64,000 nucleotides of DNA, taken from the NCBI RefSeq assembly GCF_028682635.1, contig NZ_JANHLK010000026.1, positions 17,495-81,494 of the forward strand, in the 5' to 3' direction. The position numbers were made by a program, and so were the translations under genes. The notes under the pieces are model-generated. The model was given only the letters and a program-made list of their open reading frames with translations. It searched no databases and was not told the origin of the DNA. Shown here one piece after another: positions 18,317 through 27,800 of the stretch. Each line of letters begins with the position of its first letter. Position 1 is the stretch's first letter. Source of the stretch: Pseudomonas putida (GTDB lineage Bacteria > Pseudomonadota > Gammaproteobacteria > Pseudomonadales > Pseudomonadaceae).

Positions 18317-20695
18317 TCAACCTTTGCTAAGTGTGAGGTTGACGGTCTCAATCAGATCGGCGTACTTACTCAGTGGCAGCGGAACCGCCGCGACCGCATG
18401 AATGCCACTAATTGGGCCTTCCAGCGTTGCCGACACGACAATAAAACTTCCCGGCGCCGGAGATTTTGGCTCGGTATATTCACCGGTTTTATCATTGAAT
18501 GTGCCCTCTCCACTCAACAACTTCCAGACCAAAAGACCTGGATCTATCGGACCATTCTTGCCCCTCACTTCAAACTGAATGGCCCCTGTCGACGGGTCAC
18601 TTTCCTCAGTCATCAGGAGTGGAGTGCCAATCGGCAGGTTATGAATCAAAACTTGGATAAAGGCAGAAGTGACGACACCGTTAACGGTCTTTTTAATCTC
18701 GATTTTGTCCACTGAGAACGGAACAGCGAGATCTTCACTTCCACCCGCTTTATACGTACGCTTAGTTGGATCACCTTCCACCGGCGTCAGGGTTGACCCC
18801 CATTGCGGGGTTACGATCTTCCACTCCAACACTTCGTCTCCCATTGCCTCGGCAGACAACACTTTGGTATCACCCTGGTCGCAGCTGTCGTATATCGGAT
18901 TCACCACGATGGCACTGTGGAGCACGGAGACCAACGCGGAGCTTTTCACCGGTTTTCCATCCAAAGTGCCCTGCGCGGTCACAATGACGGTGACAAAGCC
19001 ATCAGGCAATTTATCCGCAGTTGGCGCCGTGTATTCGCCGGTTGGACTGATCACCCCCGGTTCGGCAAGATTGCCGTCGACATCCTTTACGCTCCACTGA
19101 ACGTTATCCGGCTTGGGCATCAGGGTGAATTGCAGTTTACTGCCCGCCTCTATTGTCGAGTTCGACGGAGACAGCGCCGTGGTCGTGCGAAGCGGATCAA
19201 TCTTGCCGCATGCCAGCAGATCCCCTGGGAGTACGGCATCGCTAAGTTGCAAGGCGTTGTGTCCGGGGAAAAGTATATTTCTCAGCAGCCATGTTTTAAT
19301 CCCAGGAATGTGAATTCTGTTGAGTACGTCGCGAACGATGGAGTCGGCTTGAAATGCAATTGTTCCTCTGGTGGCGCTTTCGCCGTTCTGGTTCCAAAGG
19401 ACCCCTGGATGCGCAAACTGACAATTTTTAGTATCCAGGACAGTCTTCTTGTTACCTAATTCAATCTCACCCTCGGAATCAATCAAAGCAGTATATTCCA
19501 GGCCAAGATCATAACGACATGAATAATCGTACTGGTAATTATCCAAAAAGCCTGGCGTAATATGCTTGCCACCGATCACACTGTTCCAAGTTACATTCAA
19601 AGCCCCCTTGACAGACCCCACTTTGAAAACATTTCCCGCACCCCCATCCACTTTAAATCGATAGGGAAATTCATCAATACGTGTATATGTCACATGTGGA
19701 GTCCCAGTATTTCCCAGATATCCATAATCCGGCGTACGGAATTTTTTGTTACCCCCACCCGCCGTTGCCTCTAGCGACGCAGCAACATCATTGCCCGGCT
19801 GTACCAGTTTAAGACTCAACCCTTCCCCAACACTTTGCTCTACGGCAGACTTTATCAGTTTCTCAAACACAACCTTACTGGCAATCAAAACTGACCCTGT
19901 AAACTCGGTACCGTCACCATCTGCTGGAATCGGAAACGTCGAATTGGCATTAGGGAAAAAGGAGCTGTCCTCGCCATCTTTCAAGGTGATGAACAATGTC
20001 ACCGCGCCGCGGCTGTAGCTTTCATCTCCAAGCACGGCGTTGGGGTCTGCTTTCATTGTCCTTATTTCGAAATTCTTGGGCGTTAGCACTCCATTCAAAT
20101 CGCCGGCCAGCGACCCCAGCGGGAATATCTTCTTGTCAGCTGGTACTTCTTTCTCAAAGTACTCCTTGAAACGTTTTCCGACGTCTTCCTGGGCAAGGTC
20201 ACCGAAAACAAAGTTTGCCCTGAACGTATCGGCATTCTTCAGGTCAATCTCCACTTTGCCTGGCCCCGTGACCACGCCCTTGGTCACTGGCTGATCCATC
20301 CATAACTGTGGCCCGCCAATTGGCAGGACTTTCATCATTTTCGACACAAAAGCAGCACCGCCGGAATACTTTTTAGTACTGACGATCATTCCACCGATCA
20401 TGTCCATGGTCAGCGGCGCCCGGGCGGGAAGACTGGGGTCCGAACTTTCGAACGACAACTTTGGCGCAAGGAGTCTAAGATCATGTATATGCTCCCGATA
20501 GGAACCGTCTCCCCATGACGCAACCATTGATGCAGGTTCGATATTGCCCTCCGCAGTATTGAATCGCTCGGTATACAACTCCATCAACAACTTGTTGGCT
20601 GCGCGCTGGTCGTACGATACGCAGGCATCCCAACCATAGGTGAGGGATTTACCTTGCATCTCGGCTGCCAATTGCTCAAATGTTAGTTGACTCAT
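18317..20695 (-). CDS. TULIP/P47-like protein with Ig-like repeats (small)
   Basis: A 792-residue paralogue of the gene at 14835. The N-terminus (LAAEMQGKSLTYGWDACVSY) aligns with its relative and with the YGWD start of clostridial P47. Further shared points are VLTPKNFEIRTMKAD, GSVLIASKVVFEKL and NALQLSDAVLPGDLLACGKI. Three Ig-like repeats follow from about residue 500 (WSVKDVDGNL, ISPTGEYTAPTA, GTFNDKTGEYTEP). No signal peptide or membrane segment was seen. It lies between the multi-Ig-like gene (43 bases upstream) and the larger P47-like gene (71 bases downstream), so the four minus-strand genes probably form one operon. P47 assignment is by motif recall and needs a profile search. Confidence 0.7.
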   Translation of the reverse strand: MSQLTFEQLAAEMQGKSLTYGWDACVSYDQRAANKLLMELYTERFNTAEGNIEPASMVASWGDGSYREHIHDLRLLAPKLSFESSDPSLPARAPLTMDMIGGMIVSTKKYSGGAAFVSKMMKVLPIGGPQLWMDQPVTKGVVTGPGKVEIDLKNADTFRANFVFGDLAQEDVGKRFKEYFEKEVPADKKIFPLGSLAGDLNGVLTPKNFEIRTMKADPNAVLGDESYSRGAVTLFITLKDGEDSSFFPNANSTFPIPADGDGTEFTGSVLIASKVVFEKLIKSAVEQSVGEGLSLKLVQPGNDVAASLEATAGGGNKKFRTPDYGYLGNTGTPHVTYTRIDEFPYRFKVDGGAGNVFKVGSVKGALNVTWNSVIGGKHITPGFLDNYQYDYSCRYDLGLEYTALIDSEGEIELGNKKTVLDTKNCQFAHPGVLWNQNGESATRGTIAFQADSIVRDVLNRIHIPGIKTWLLRNILFPGHNALQLSDAVLPGDLLACGKIDPLRTTTALSPSNSTIEAGSKLQFTLMPKPDNVQWSVKDVDGNLAEPGVISPTGEYTAPTADKLPDGFVTVIVTAQGTLDGKPVKSSALVSVLHSAIVVNPIYDSCDQGDTKVLSAEAMGDEVLEWKIVTPQWGSTLTPVEGDPTKRTYKAGGSEDLAVPFSVDKIEIKKTVNGVVTSAFIQVLIHNLPIGTPLLMTEESDPSTGAIQFEVRGKNGPIDPGLLVWKLLSGEGTFNDKTGEYTEPKSPAPGSFIVVSATLEGPISGIHAVAAVPLPLSKYADLIETVNLTLSKG

Positions 20696-20738
20696 GATTC
20701 AGCAACTCCAAAGAATAGATAACACACTTCGCTCGCTA

Positions 20739-22520
20739 TCAAGCCAGTAGTTTCAGCACCAGAGGTCTATTGAATGTAATGGTCGATTGCCCACCATCGA
20801 AACTCACGCTGACCCGCAAGGTGAATGTATTGTTGATTGCAATATCGGCCAGGTCAGACTTCCACAATAGGGCCTGGACCCCTGCGGTTACTTCTTCAGG
20901 CTTGACATCACGTACTGCAATAATGTCTCGGTCGTCCGTCATACCGCTGGCCGATAACCACAAGCGCACTTTCTGCTTCGTGGAAATGAACGACCAGAGG
21001 TCAACACTCAACAACGCGCCTTCTGGTGGAATATCCGAGAGTTTCAAAGTGGCCGGTGAACCGATCTGGGCTCTGTCGCAGACGATGCCGGGATGACTGG
21101 TGAGGTGACGGATAAACAGCTTTAAAGGTGCCTCGGCGTCCTCGCCCCCGACGCTGTAAGTCACTTCAACCTGTTTACCGAAATTGGGCGGTAGTACCTC
21201 GGGCGGTACTCTGAACTTCAACGGTTTGGTCTGGCTTGGTACCTGTGTTTCAAAAGAGCCGCTTTCCCCATCCCCCTTAAAGTAGACCGTGACCTTGTCC
21301 CCGTCATTAATCGTGGCGGCTTCAGGAATCGCGACGTAGGCACCGCTTATGGCCAGAATCGGATTCAACTCATTGCGCCCGCCCACCTCGACACTGCGAT
21401 CCACGGTGGGGGTAGGCAGTACCAACGGTTCCCGTATCTTCAACTGCAACAGAGCGCTGGAACCGGAAGCATCGGCGCGCGCGTACTGGTAACCCAGGTT
21501 GACGTCAGCACCACGGTTGTCCATCAGCCACTGCTTCGGGAGCGTTACTTCAATCCTGCCGCGCTCAATGTTGGAGATGTCGATCTTCAGGTGCTGGATG
21601 GTGTTTTTGTTCGGCCCACTGCCCGATCCGGTGCGCGTGCCGTATACCAGCACGTCGTCGCCCACTCGAATCCCCTCGTAGACCGGAACTACCGTAATAA
21701 TACCGTCAGGGAACAGTCCGGGATTAATCTCGTCACCGACCAGGTCCTTGACACTCGGCTCGGGAAGCTCAGGAGCGGCAGGTGGCGTCACCAGGATCGT
21801 GCGCTCGGCCGAGACGGTGTCAGCCCGTGCGCCGGACGATGCATAGGTGATCTCGAACCGCAGGATGATCTTGCCCCCACGTACGCCCATGGCGGCGGTC
21901 CTCGCAACCAACCAGCTCAGCACCTGCCCTGGATTATTGGTCGGGTCGGTATCGCTATCGCTCAAGGTTTTGGGTGGTATGTTCACGGGAGGGCCGTCGC
22001 TGCAGTCAGCACGCACGCCCTTCCAGATCAACCTGACCACATCACCATTGGACGCCTCGGTAAAAGGCACCACCGCGATTGTCATATTGCCGTCAATTGC
22101 GTCGGGATCCAGTTGGAGGTCATGGGACTCTTTTATCTGGGGGCCGGATAACAGGCCAAATTTGCCGATACCAAAATGGATCCGCTTGGATTCTTCCCTG
22201 TCCTCTCCGGTGACGCGGTCCAGAAAAAAAGAATAGAACACCTGCCCCTTGTTCAATCGCTGCACAAAGTGATTGGCGACCTGCATCTGGAATCCCAACG
22301 GCCCCTCATTTAACGGGTCGACAGGGATCGGAATGTCCTTGACGTCTACTGGTGTTCCGTCCTCTGCCAGCCCCAGCCAGCTCTGATAAAGAGTATCGCC
22401 AAGCACTGGGTTAGTGTATTTGGCATAGGTATCAAGTGGCCCTCCGCTCAGAGCATCCGGATCAATTGTATTATTGATCAACAGTGGAATGATCGGCGCC
22501 TTTAGATCGCCCGCTGGCAT
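20739..22520 (-). CDS. Multi-Ig-like-repeat protein, copy 1
   Basis: A 593-residue protein of unknown function. After ~150 residues it shows repeated ~100-residue beta-rich units with a shared mark of the type GD-x-V-x-V-Y (VGDDVLVYGTRTGSG, NDGDKVTVYFKGDGESG). A C-terminal domain begins with CDRAQIGSPATL and ends FTLRVSVSFDGGQST; the same two motifs recur in the protein at 33715. No signal peptide is present. It is the first gene of the P47/RHS operon. I prefer ATG at 22520, which has GAGGA upstream, over the GTG at 22535. Possible roles include structural or binding partner of the RHS protein; this is inference. Confidence 0.8.
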   Translation of the reverse strand: MPAGDLKAPIIPLLINNTIDPDALSGGPLDTYAKYTNPVLGDTLYQSWLGLAEDGTPVDVKDIPIPVDPLNEGPLGFQMQVANHFVQRLNKGQVFYSFFLDRVTGEDREESKRIHFGIGKFGLLSGPQIKESHDLQLDPDAIDGNMTIAVVPFTEASNGDVVRLIWKGVRADCSDGPPVNIPPKTLSDSDTDPTNNPGQVLSWLVARTAAMGVRGGKIILRFEITYASSGARADTVSAERTILVTPPAAPELPEPSVKDLVGDEINPGLFPDGIITVVPVYEGIRVGDDVLVYGTRTGSGSGPNKNTIQHLKIDISNIERGRIEVTLPKQWLMDNRGADVNLGYQYARADASGSSALLQLKIREPLVLPTPTVDRSVEVGGRNELNPILAISGAYVAIPEAATINDGDKVTVYFKGDGESGSFETQVPSQTKPLKFRVPPEVLPPNFGKQVEVTYSVGGEDAEAPLKLFIRHLTSHPGIVCDRAQIGSPATLKLSDIPPEGALLSVDLWSFISTKQKVRLWLSASGMTDDRDIIAVRDVKPEEVTAGVQALLWKSDLADIAINNTFTLRVSVSFDGGQSTITFNRPLVLKLLA

Positions 22521-22619
22521 AGTGGTAGTCCTCACGCTAATGCAAATGGGTGGAGCTTGAATCCACCGGGAAATTCGAATCTTGCCCTGTGTTTTACGCC
22601 TGATTTACTACCGTGGGTA

Positions 22620-22635
22620 CTAGCAGAACTGCTAG
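22620..22635. promoter_or_regulatory. Lux-box-like palindrome in the divergent toxin-locus promoter
   Basis: CTAGCAGAACTGCTAG is a 7-2-7 palindrome. It shares CT-xx-CAG-xx-CTG-xx-AG with LasR-type lux boxes. It sits in the 198-base gap between the multi-Ig-like gene (minus) and the small secreted protein gene (plus), and could serve both directions. Confidence 0.6.
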
Positions 22636-22718
22636 GTTGTCAAACACGCCATGAGTGCTAAAGTCGGGCAGGAACAAATCACGTTGTTGCCACCCGAATC
22701 TTTTTGAGGCGTTCGATA

Positions 22719-23276
22719 ATGAAATATTCCAGAGCACTACTTGCGGCTACTGCTTGCGCATGCTTAACGTTTTTTGGGGCAAGCGCTGTTGCATCAACAC
22801 CAACAGCTGCCAACAAACAAGCCGAACCAAAGGCCACCTATGGTCAGATTATTTTCTACAACGGCAAAGGCGAAAAGCATTGCATGTTGTCCGTGCCGGA
22901 AACCAAACAAACCTTTAACCTTGCTGATGGCTCCCAGAGTTGCACTGAAAACCACGCTGCCAGTTTCAGCCTGGAAAACATTCCCTCGGCTACGCTCATT
23001 CAGTTTTATGAAAATCAAAGTTGCTCAGATTCTAAAGTGAAAGGAAACTTCTTCGTAAAACTTAAAACAGTCAAACAACCCACAGACTGGAGTAGCCCCA
23101 GCCCCAACCCACCTGCAACAATGCATTTCAATGACTTTAGAAAACTGGATCCCGAATATCTTGTTCCGAAAAAGTTTATTCGCATTGAGGACCGCTGGCC
23201 GGTGCCGGATGTCAACGAGGACTGGGATGAACGGATCAGCTGCGTTTATATCGAACGCTCTCAGCCGGTTTACTGA
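22719..23276 (+). CDS. Small secreted protein upstream of RHS B
   Basis: A 185-residue protein with a clear signal peptide (hydrophobic ALLAATACACLTFFGASAVA, cleavage near ASTPTAA). The mature part has five or so cysteines (HCMLSV, SQSCTEN, NQSCSDS, RISCVYIE), suggesting disulfides after export to the periplasm or beyond. I do not recognise the family; its ~150-residue mature domain looks compact and beta-rich. It lies 67 bases before RHS B on the same strand, so the two are probably co-transcribed. GAGG precedes the ATG at 22719. It could be a secreted partner of RHS B or an inhibitor; neither is shown by sequence. Confidence 0.75.
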   Translation: MKYSRALLAATACACLTFFGASAVASTPTAANKQAEPKATYGQIIFYNGKGEKHCMLSVPETKQTFNLADGSQSCTENHAASFSLENIPSATLIQFYENQSCSDSKVKGNFFVKLKTVKQPTDWSSPSPNPPATMHFNDFRKLDPEYLVPKKFIRIEDRWPVPDVNEDWDERISCVYIERSQPVY

Positions 23277-23343
23277 TGATGCCCACGCATTTTCCAGCCA
23301 GCTTCATCTTTTCGTCTTCACGCCAAACTACGAGGCGCCGTCC

Positions 23344-24842
23344 ATGAGCACGTCCACCTCCATACAGTCCAACGCCTTCAACTTCATGAGTTTCATCCAA
23401 AGCCAGGTCGACCCGCGCACCGGGCAAGCCACCTGCGCCATTTCATTACCCGAACTCAAGGCCAATAATCTCTGTGGCCCGGTAGTTCCCCTGCAGCTGA
23501 CTTTCAACCCGCTCAATACCGCAGACAGCGGTTTCGGCAATGGCTGGAACTTGCAACTGTCGCAGTTCGACCCCAACAAACGGATATTCTCCTCGTACAC
23601 CGGTGAAACCTTCAGGGTCGATCCAGGTGCCAATGGTGTAGAAATTCCAGAAAAGAAAATCGACTCCTTTCATTTCCATGACCTGGGGAACAAACGCTAC
23701 CGCGTCGATCATAAATCCGGGCTGGTGGAGATTCTGCAGGTGCGCCAGGGTGATATCGCGCTGCCGGTGGAAATGCTTTCGCCCCAGGGCCACAGCGTCA
23801 CGCTCGACTACGTGGCCTTCGGCACCGAGCCACTGTTGAGCAGTGTTCGCAATGCCGATGGCACGCAGTTGCTCAGCCTGGTGCGCACCACCAACCTGCT
23901 CAAGCTCACGCTGCATCCGGGCAGTGCCTTCGAGGCCGAGTTCCAGGTGAACATTCTCGGTGGCTTGAGCAAAAGCTTTGTCCTGCCAACCCACGACAAA
24001 GCCTCCTGGCGCTTCGAGTATGTCACCCGGGACGGCTTCACCTGCCTTGAGCACGTCTACACCCCCACCGGTGGCCATGAGACCGTCACCTATTCGGGGC
24101 GCCCGCACTATTTTCCAGGCCAGCCCGGGCGTACCCTGCCGCGGGTGGAAAAGCACGTGCGCGACCCTGGTTTCGGCCAGCCCGCCGTCGAAACCCGCTA
24201 TGCATACGACGCCAAGGACCACAACTTTCTCGGCTTTGGCAGCGGTCTGTCCTGGAGCGATGATGGCCTCGACAACCTCTATAAAGTGCGCTCCCCGTTC
24301 GACTACGAAACCACCGAAATTCTCTGGGACGCATCGGGCAACAGGAAGGCGCAGGAGACCCGGCGGGTATACAACCGCTTGCATCTGCTGACCCTGGAAG
24401 AAACCACCCAATACAGCACCGATCCGGGGAAAGACCACACCTACCAGAGGACCGACACCGAGTACTACTTCGACCCGAACCTGGACTTCAAGAATCAGAA
24501 GCCCTATTGCCAGCTGCCGAAAACCGTGACCCAGACCTGGCGCCACGTCAGCGCCACATTGCCCCGCCACGTGGAGACCGTGACCGCCACCTACGACGAC
24601 TTCGGCAACCTGCTGACCCAGGTCACCGCCGACGGCGTAACCGAAACAAACGAGTGGTACAAGGCGGCAGGCGAGGTGGGCTGCCCGGCCGACCCACAGG
24701 GGTTTGTGCGCAACCTCAAAAGCAAGACCGTGACCCCGGCTGCCTCCCAATATGGCAAGGCCCCGACCCTGCAAACCCGCTATACCTACACCGAACAACT
24801 GGGCCTGGCCGGCAGTGGTCCCTGGTTGGCACTGCGCAATGA
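23344..24842 (+). repeat. Right arm of a ~1.5-kb inverted repeat (5' part of RHS B)
   Basis: Counterpart of 13260-14764 in opposite orientation. The two arms enclose 14765-23343, which holds three minus-strand genes, the divergent promoter and the small secreted protein gene. Confidence 0.9.
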
Positions 24843-27800
24843 AACGCTGGTGCACATCGGCGGTGGCGGTGCAGCAACGGAGTTGCGACAACTGACTCAT
24901 GATTACATCAACACCCCTGAAGAGAAGCTGACCCACGCGCGCATCCTCAGGTCGACTCAAACCTTGCACGGCCAAGCCCAGACACTGACCTCCACCCAGT
25001 TCCGCTACAGCTTCACGCGTAATGCCCGTGCCAACGCGATGGTCATGCGTACGGAAAGTGAATTGATCGGGTTCGATGACACACCCGGCAAACCGGTCCG
25101 CAGGGTCCAAACCCAGGAACACTCATTGCTCAACGGCTACAAGCTGCTCAACCATGACGACAACGACGCCATGGTCGCCTACGTCAATGACCCGATAGGT
25201 CGCGTGATCGAGGAGATGGTGGCGCCCGACTCTAATGACTACAGAGCCAGCCGTACCTACACCTACACGTTGACCAACGGTGGGGGCGCTCAACAGGCCA
25301 GGCAAACCGCCAAGGACGTCAAGGGCGTCGAAACCGTCACCTGGCTCGATGGGCACAATCGGGTCGTCAGGGTAGAGCGTCGGGACGCCGATGCCCTGGG
25401 AGGTGATCCGCTGGCGTTTCGCGACACCTATAAAGCGACTTACAACAATCGCGGCCAATTGATCAGCGATACTGTCATCGACTGGGAAGGCGCGGCCGAC
25501 AAGCCCTTGACCCGCCAGTACGAATACGACGCCTGGGGGCAGCAATTCAAAGTTGTCGGGGCCGATGGCGTGGCACAGATCACCGAAGTCGATCCACGCA
25601 CACAAACCTTGCGCAGCTGGACTGAAAGCACCGTCACGCCCCTCAACATCAGTGGCAAAAGCCGCACGACACTCAACATGTTCGGCAAAGAAGACAAGAT
25701 TGAAGCACTGGACGCACAGGATAAAGTCGTCAGCACCAGGGAGTATTTGTATGACGGCCTGGGCAACTGCGTTGAGCAAATCAACGAGATGGGCGAGTCC
25801 ACGCGTTTTGAGTTCGATTTGTTTGCCCGGATACGGGCCACAACCCTGCCCGACTACACTGAAATTCACCGCACTTACGCGGCCCACAGTGGCGGTGAAT
25901 TGCCGATTGACATGCAGGTTGTCTCCAATGGGGTGACTGTCAGTGTCGGCAACCAGACGTACGATGGCCTGGAACGCCGCAAGACCTTGAAAGTCGGCCC
26001 GCGCCTGCAGACGTTTGAGTATCAGGGTGGCCAGTCCAAGATAAGCAAGGCAATCACCGCCAGCAAAAAGGAAATCACCTACGAGTACAAGCCAGGCCTT
26101 GTGGGGTCGCCGGTGGGCAGCATCGCCCCGGACGAGCAGTCAAGCTTCAACTATGACAACCAGAGTGCGCAACTGACCCTGTCGCAAAACAGCCAGGGCG
26201 AGAATGGCTTCGCCTTCAGCTCCAACGGGCAATTGCTCAAGGAGACATGGAAGGACAAGCACACCGGCAAACAATGGGAAACCACCTACACCCAGACCTT
26301 GAACGGACTTCCCCTCACCCGTGTAGATGCCAATGGCTTGGCCTGCACCTACACCTATGACGATAAGGCGCGACTCAAGACCATCACTCAGGGCCAACTC
26401 CTTGCCAGCTTCGAGTACGACAACCTGGGAAAAGTGAGCACAATTACCACCCGCAACCAACATACCGCGCAGACACTGCGAACTACCCTGACGTTCGACG
26501 ATCAAGGCCGGGAAATCATGCGGCTTATGGAGCTTGAAGGTCACCCCAGGCAAACCATCAGCCAAACCTACCGCGACGACAGCAAGCTGCACACGCGTCA
26601 CTTGCAGGTGGGCAACCAGACCGAACTGCTGGAAACCTTCAACTATGACCAGCGCGGACGCATGGTCGAGTACACCTGCGACGGCCCTGCCCTGCCCCAG
26701 GACAGCTATAAAAATGGCATCAAGGAACAGCTGTTCGAGTTCGATGCATTGGACAACGTGACCGCGGTCTACTCACTGTTTGCCGACGGAACGCGTGACG
26801 ATGCCTTCAGTTATTTCTCACCGAGCGATCCGTGTCAATTGGTGAAAGTCACCCACAGCCACCCCGACTATGACGCCAGCTGCACGCTGGACTACGACGA
26901 CGACGGCAATCTGTTGCACGACGAAAACGGCCAGGCCCTGCACTATGACACCCAGGGCCGGTTGCTGAGTGTCACCGATACCGGCGGCAACACCGTCAGC
27001 CGGTACCGCTACGACGCTCATAACCATCTGCTGGGCGTCACTCGTGGCACGCAGATCGAAACCTTGCGTTTTTATCAGGACGATCAGCTGAGCCACACCG
27101 AACAGGGCAACAGGAAGATTCATTACCTGTTCCTCGGCGAACAGCCGCTGGGCCAGCAAGAGCAGGATGACCCGGAACAAACGTTACTGCTGTTGACGGA
27201 TGGTAAAAACAGTGTGCTGGCCGAAAGTGGTAAGAATGAACTGCGCAAAGCGGTCTATGGCGCCTATGGCGAACGCAATCCGGACGCCAAATTGGAATGT
27301 CTGCTCGGGTTCAACGGTGAAGTGCGGGACGAACACAGTGGCTGGTACCTGCTGGGCCGGGGCTATCGGGCCTATAACACGACGCTGAGGCGCTTCCATA
27401 GCCCGGACTCGCTCAGCCCGTTCGGTGCTGGCGGGGTCAATCCTTACGTGTACCCGGGAGATCCGATCAACTATACCGATCCGACCGGGCATGCCAAACG
27501 GGGGCCTAACTGGGAGGGGATAGGGGGTGCGATACTGGCGGGCGCTGGTATTGTGATTTCAGGTGTGACGATAATTGTAGCCCCACCTGTGGGCGTGGCA
27601 GCTGTGATTAAAATCGTTTTTACTACAACAGTAGGTGTTGGCTTCGGCGCCTACGCAATTTATGAAGGCGTCATGGCCAATAACGCAGTTAAATTGGTAG
27701 ACCGGGAGAAACACGGGAGAAGTTCCTTGATTTCTGGTGGCTTAGACGCTGGTTTGTCTGCGTTGTTCCTTGGGTTGGCTGTAAAAGCCAAAGCCAAAGC

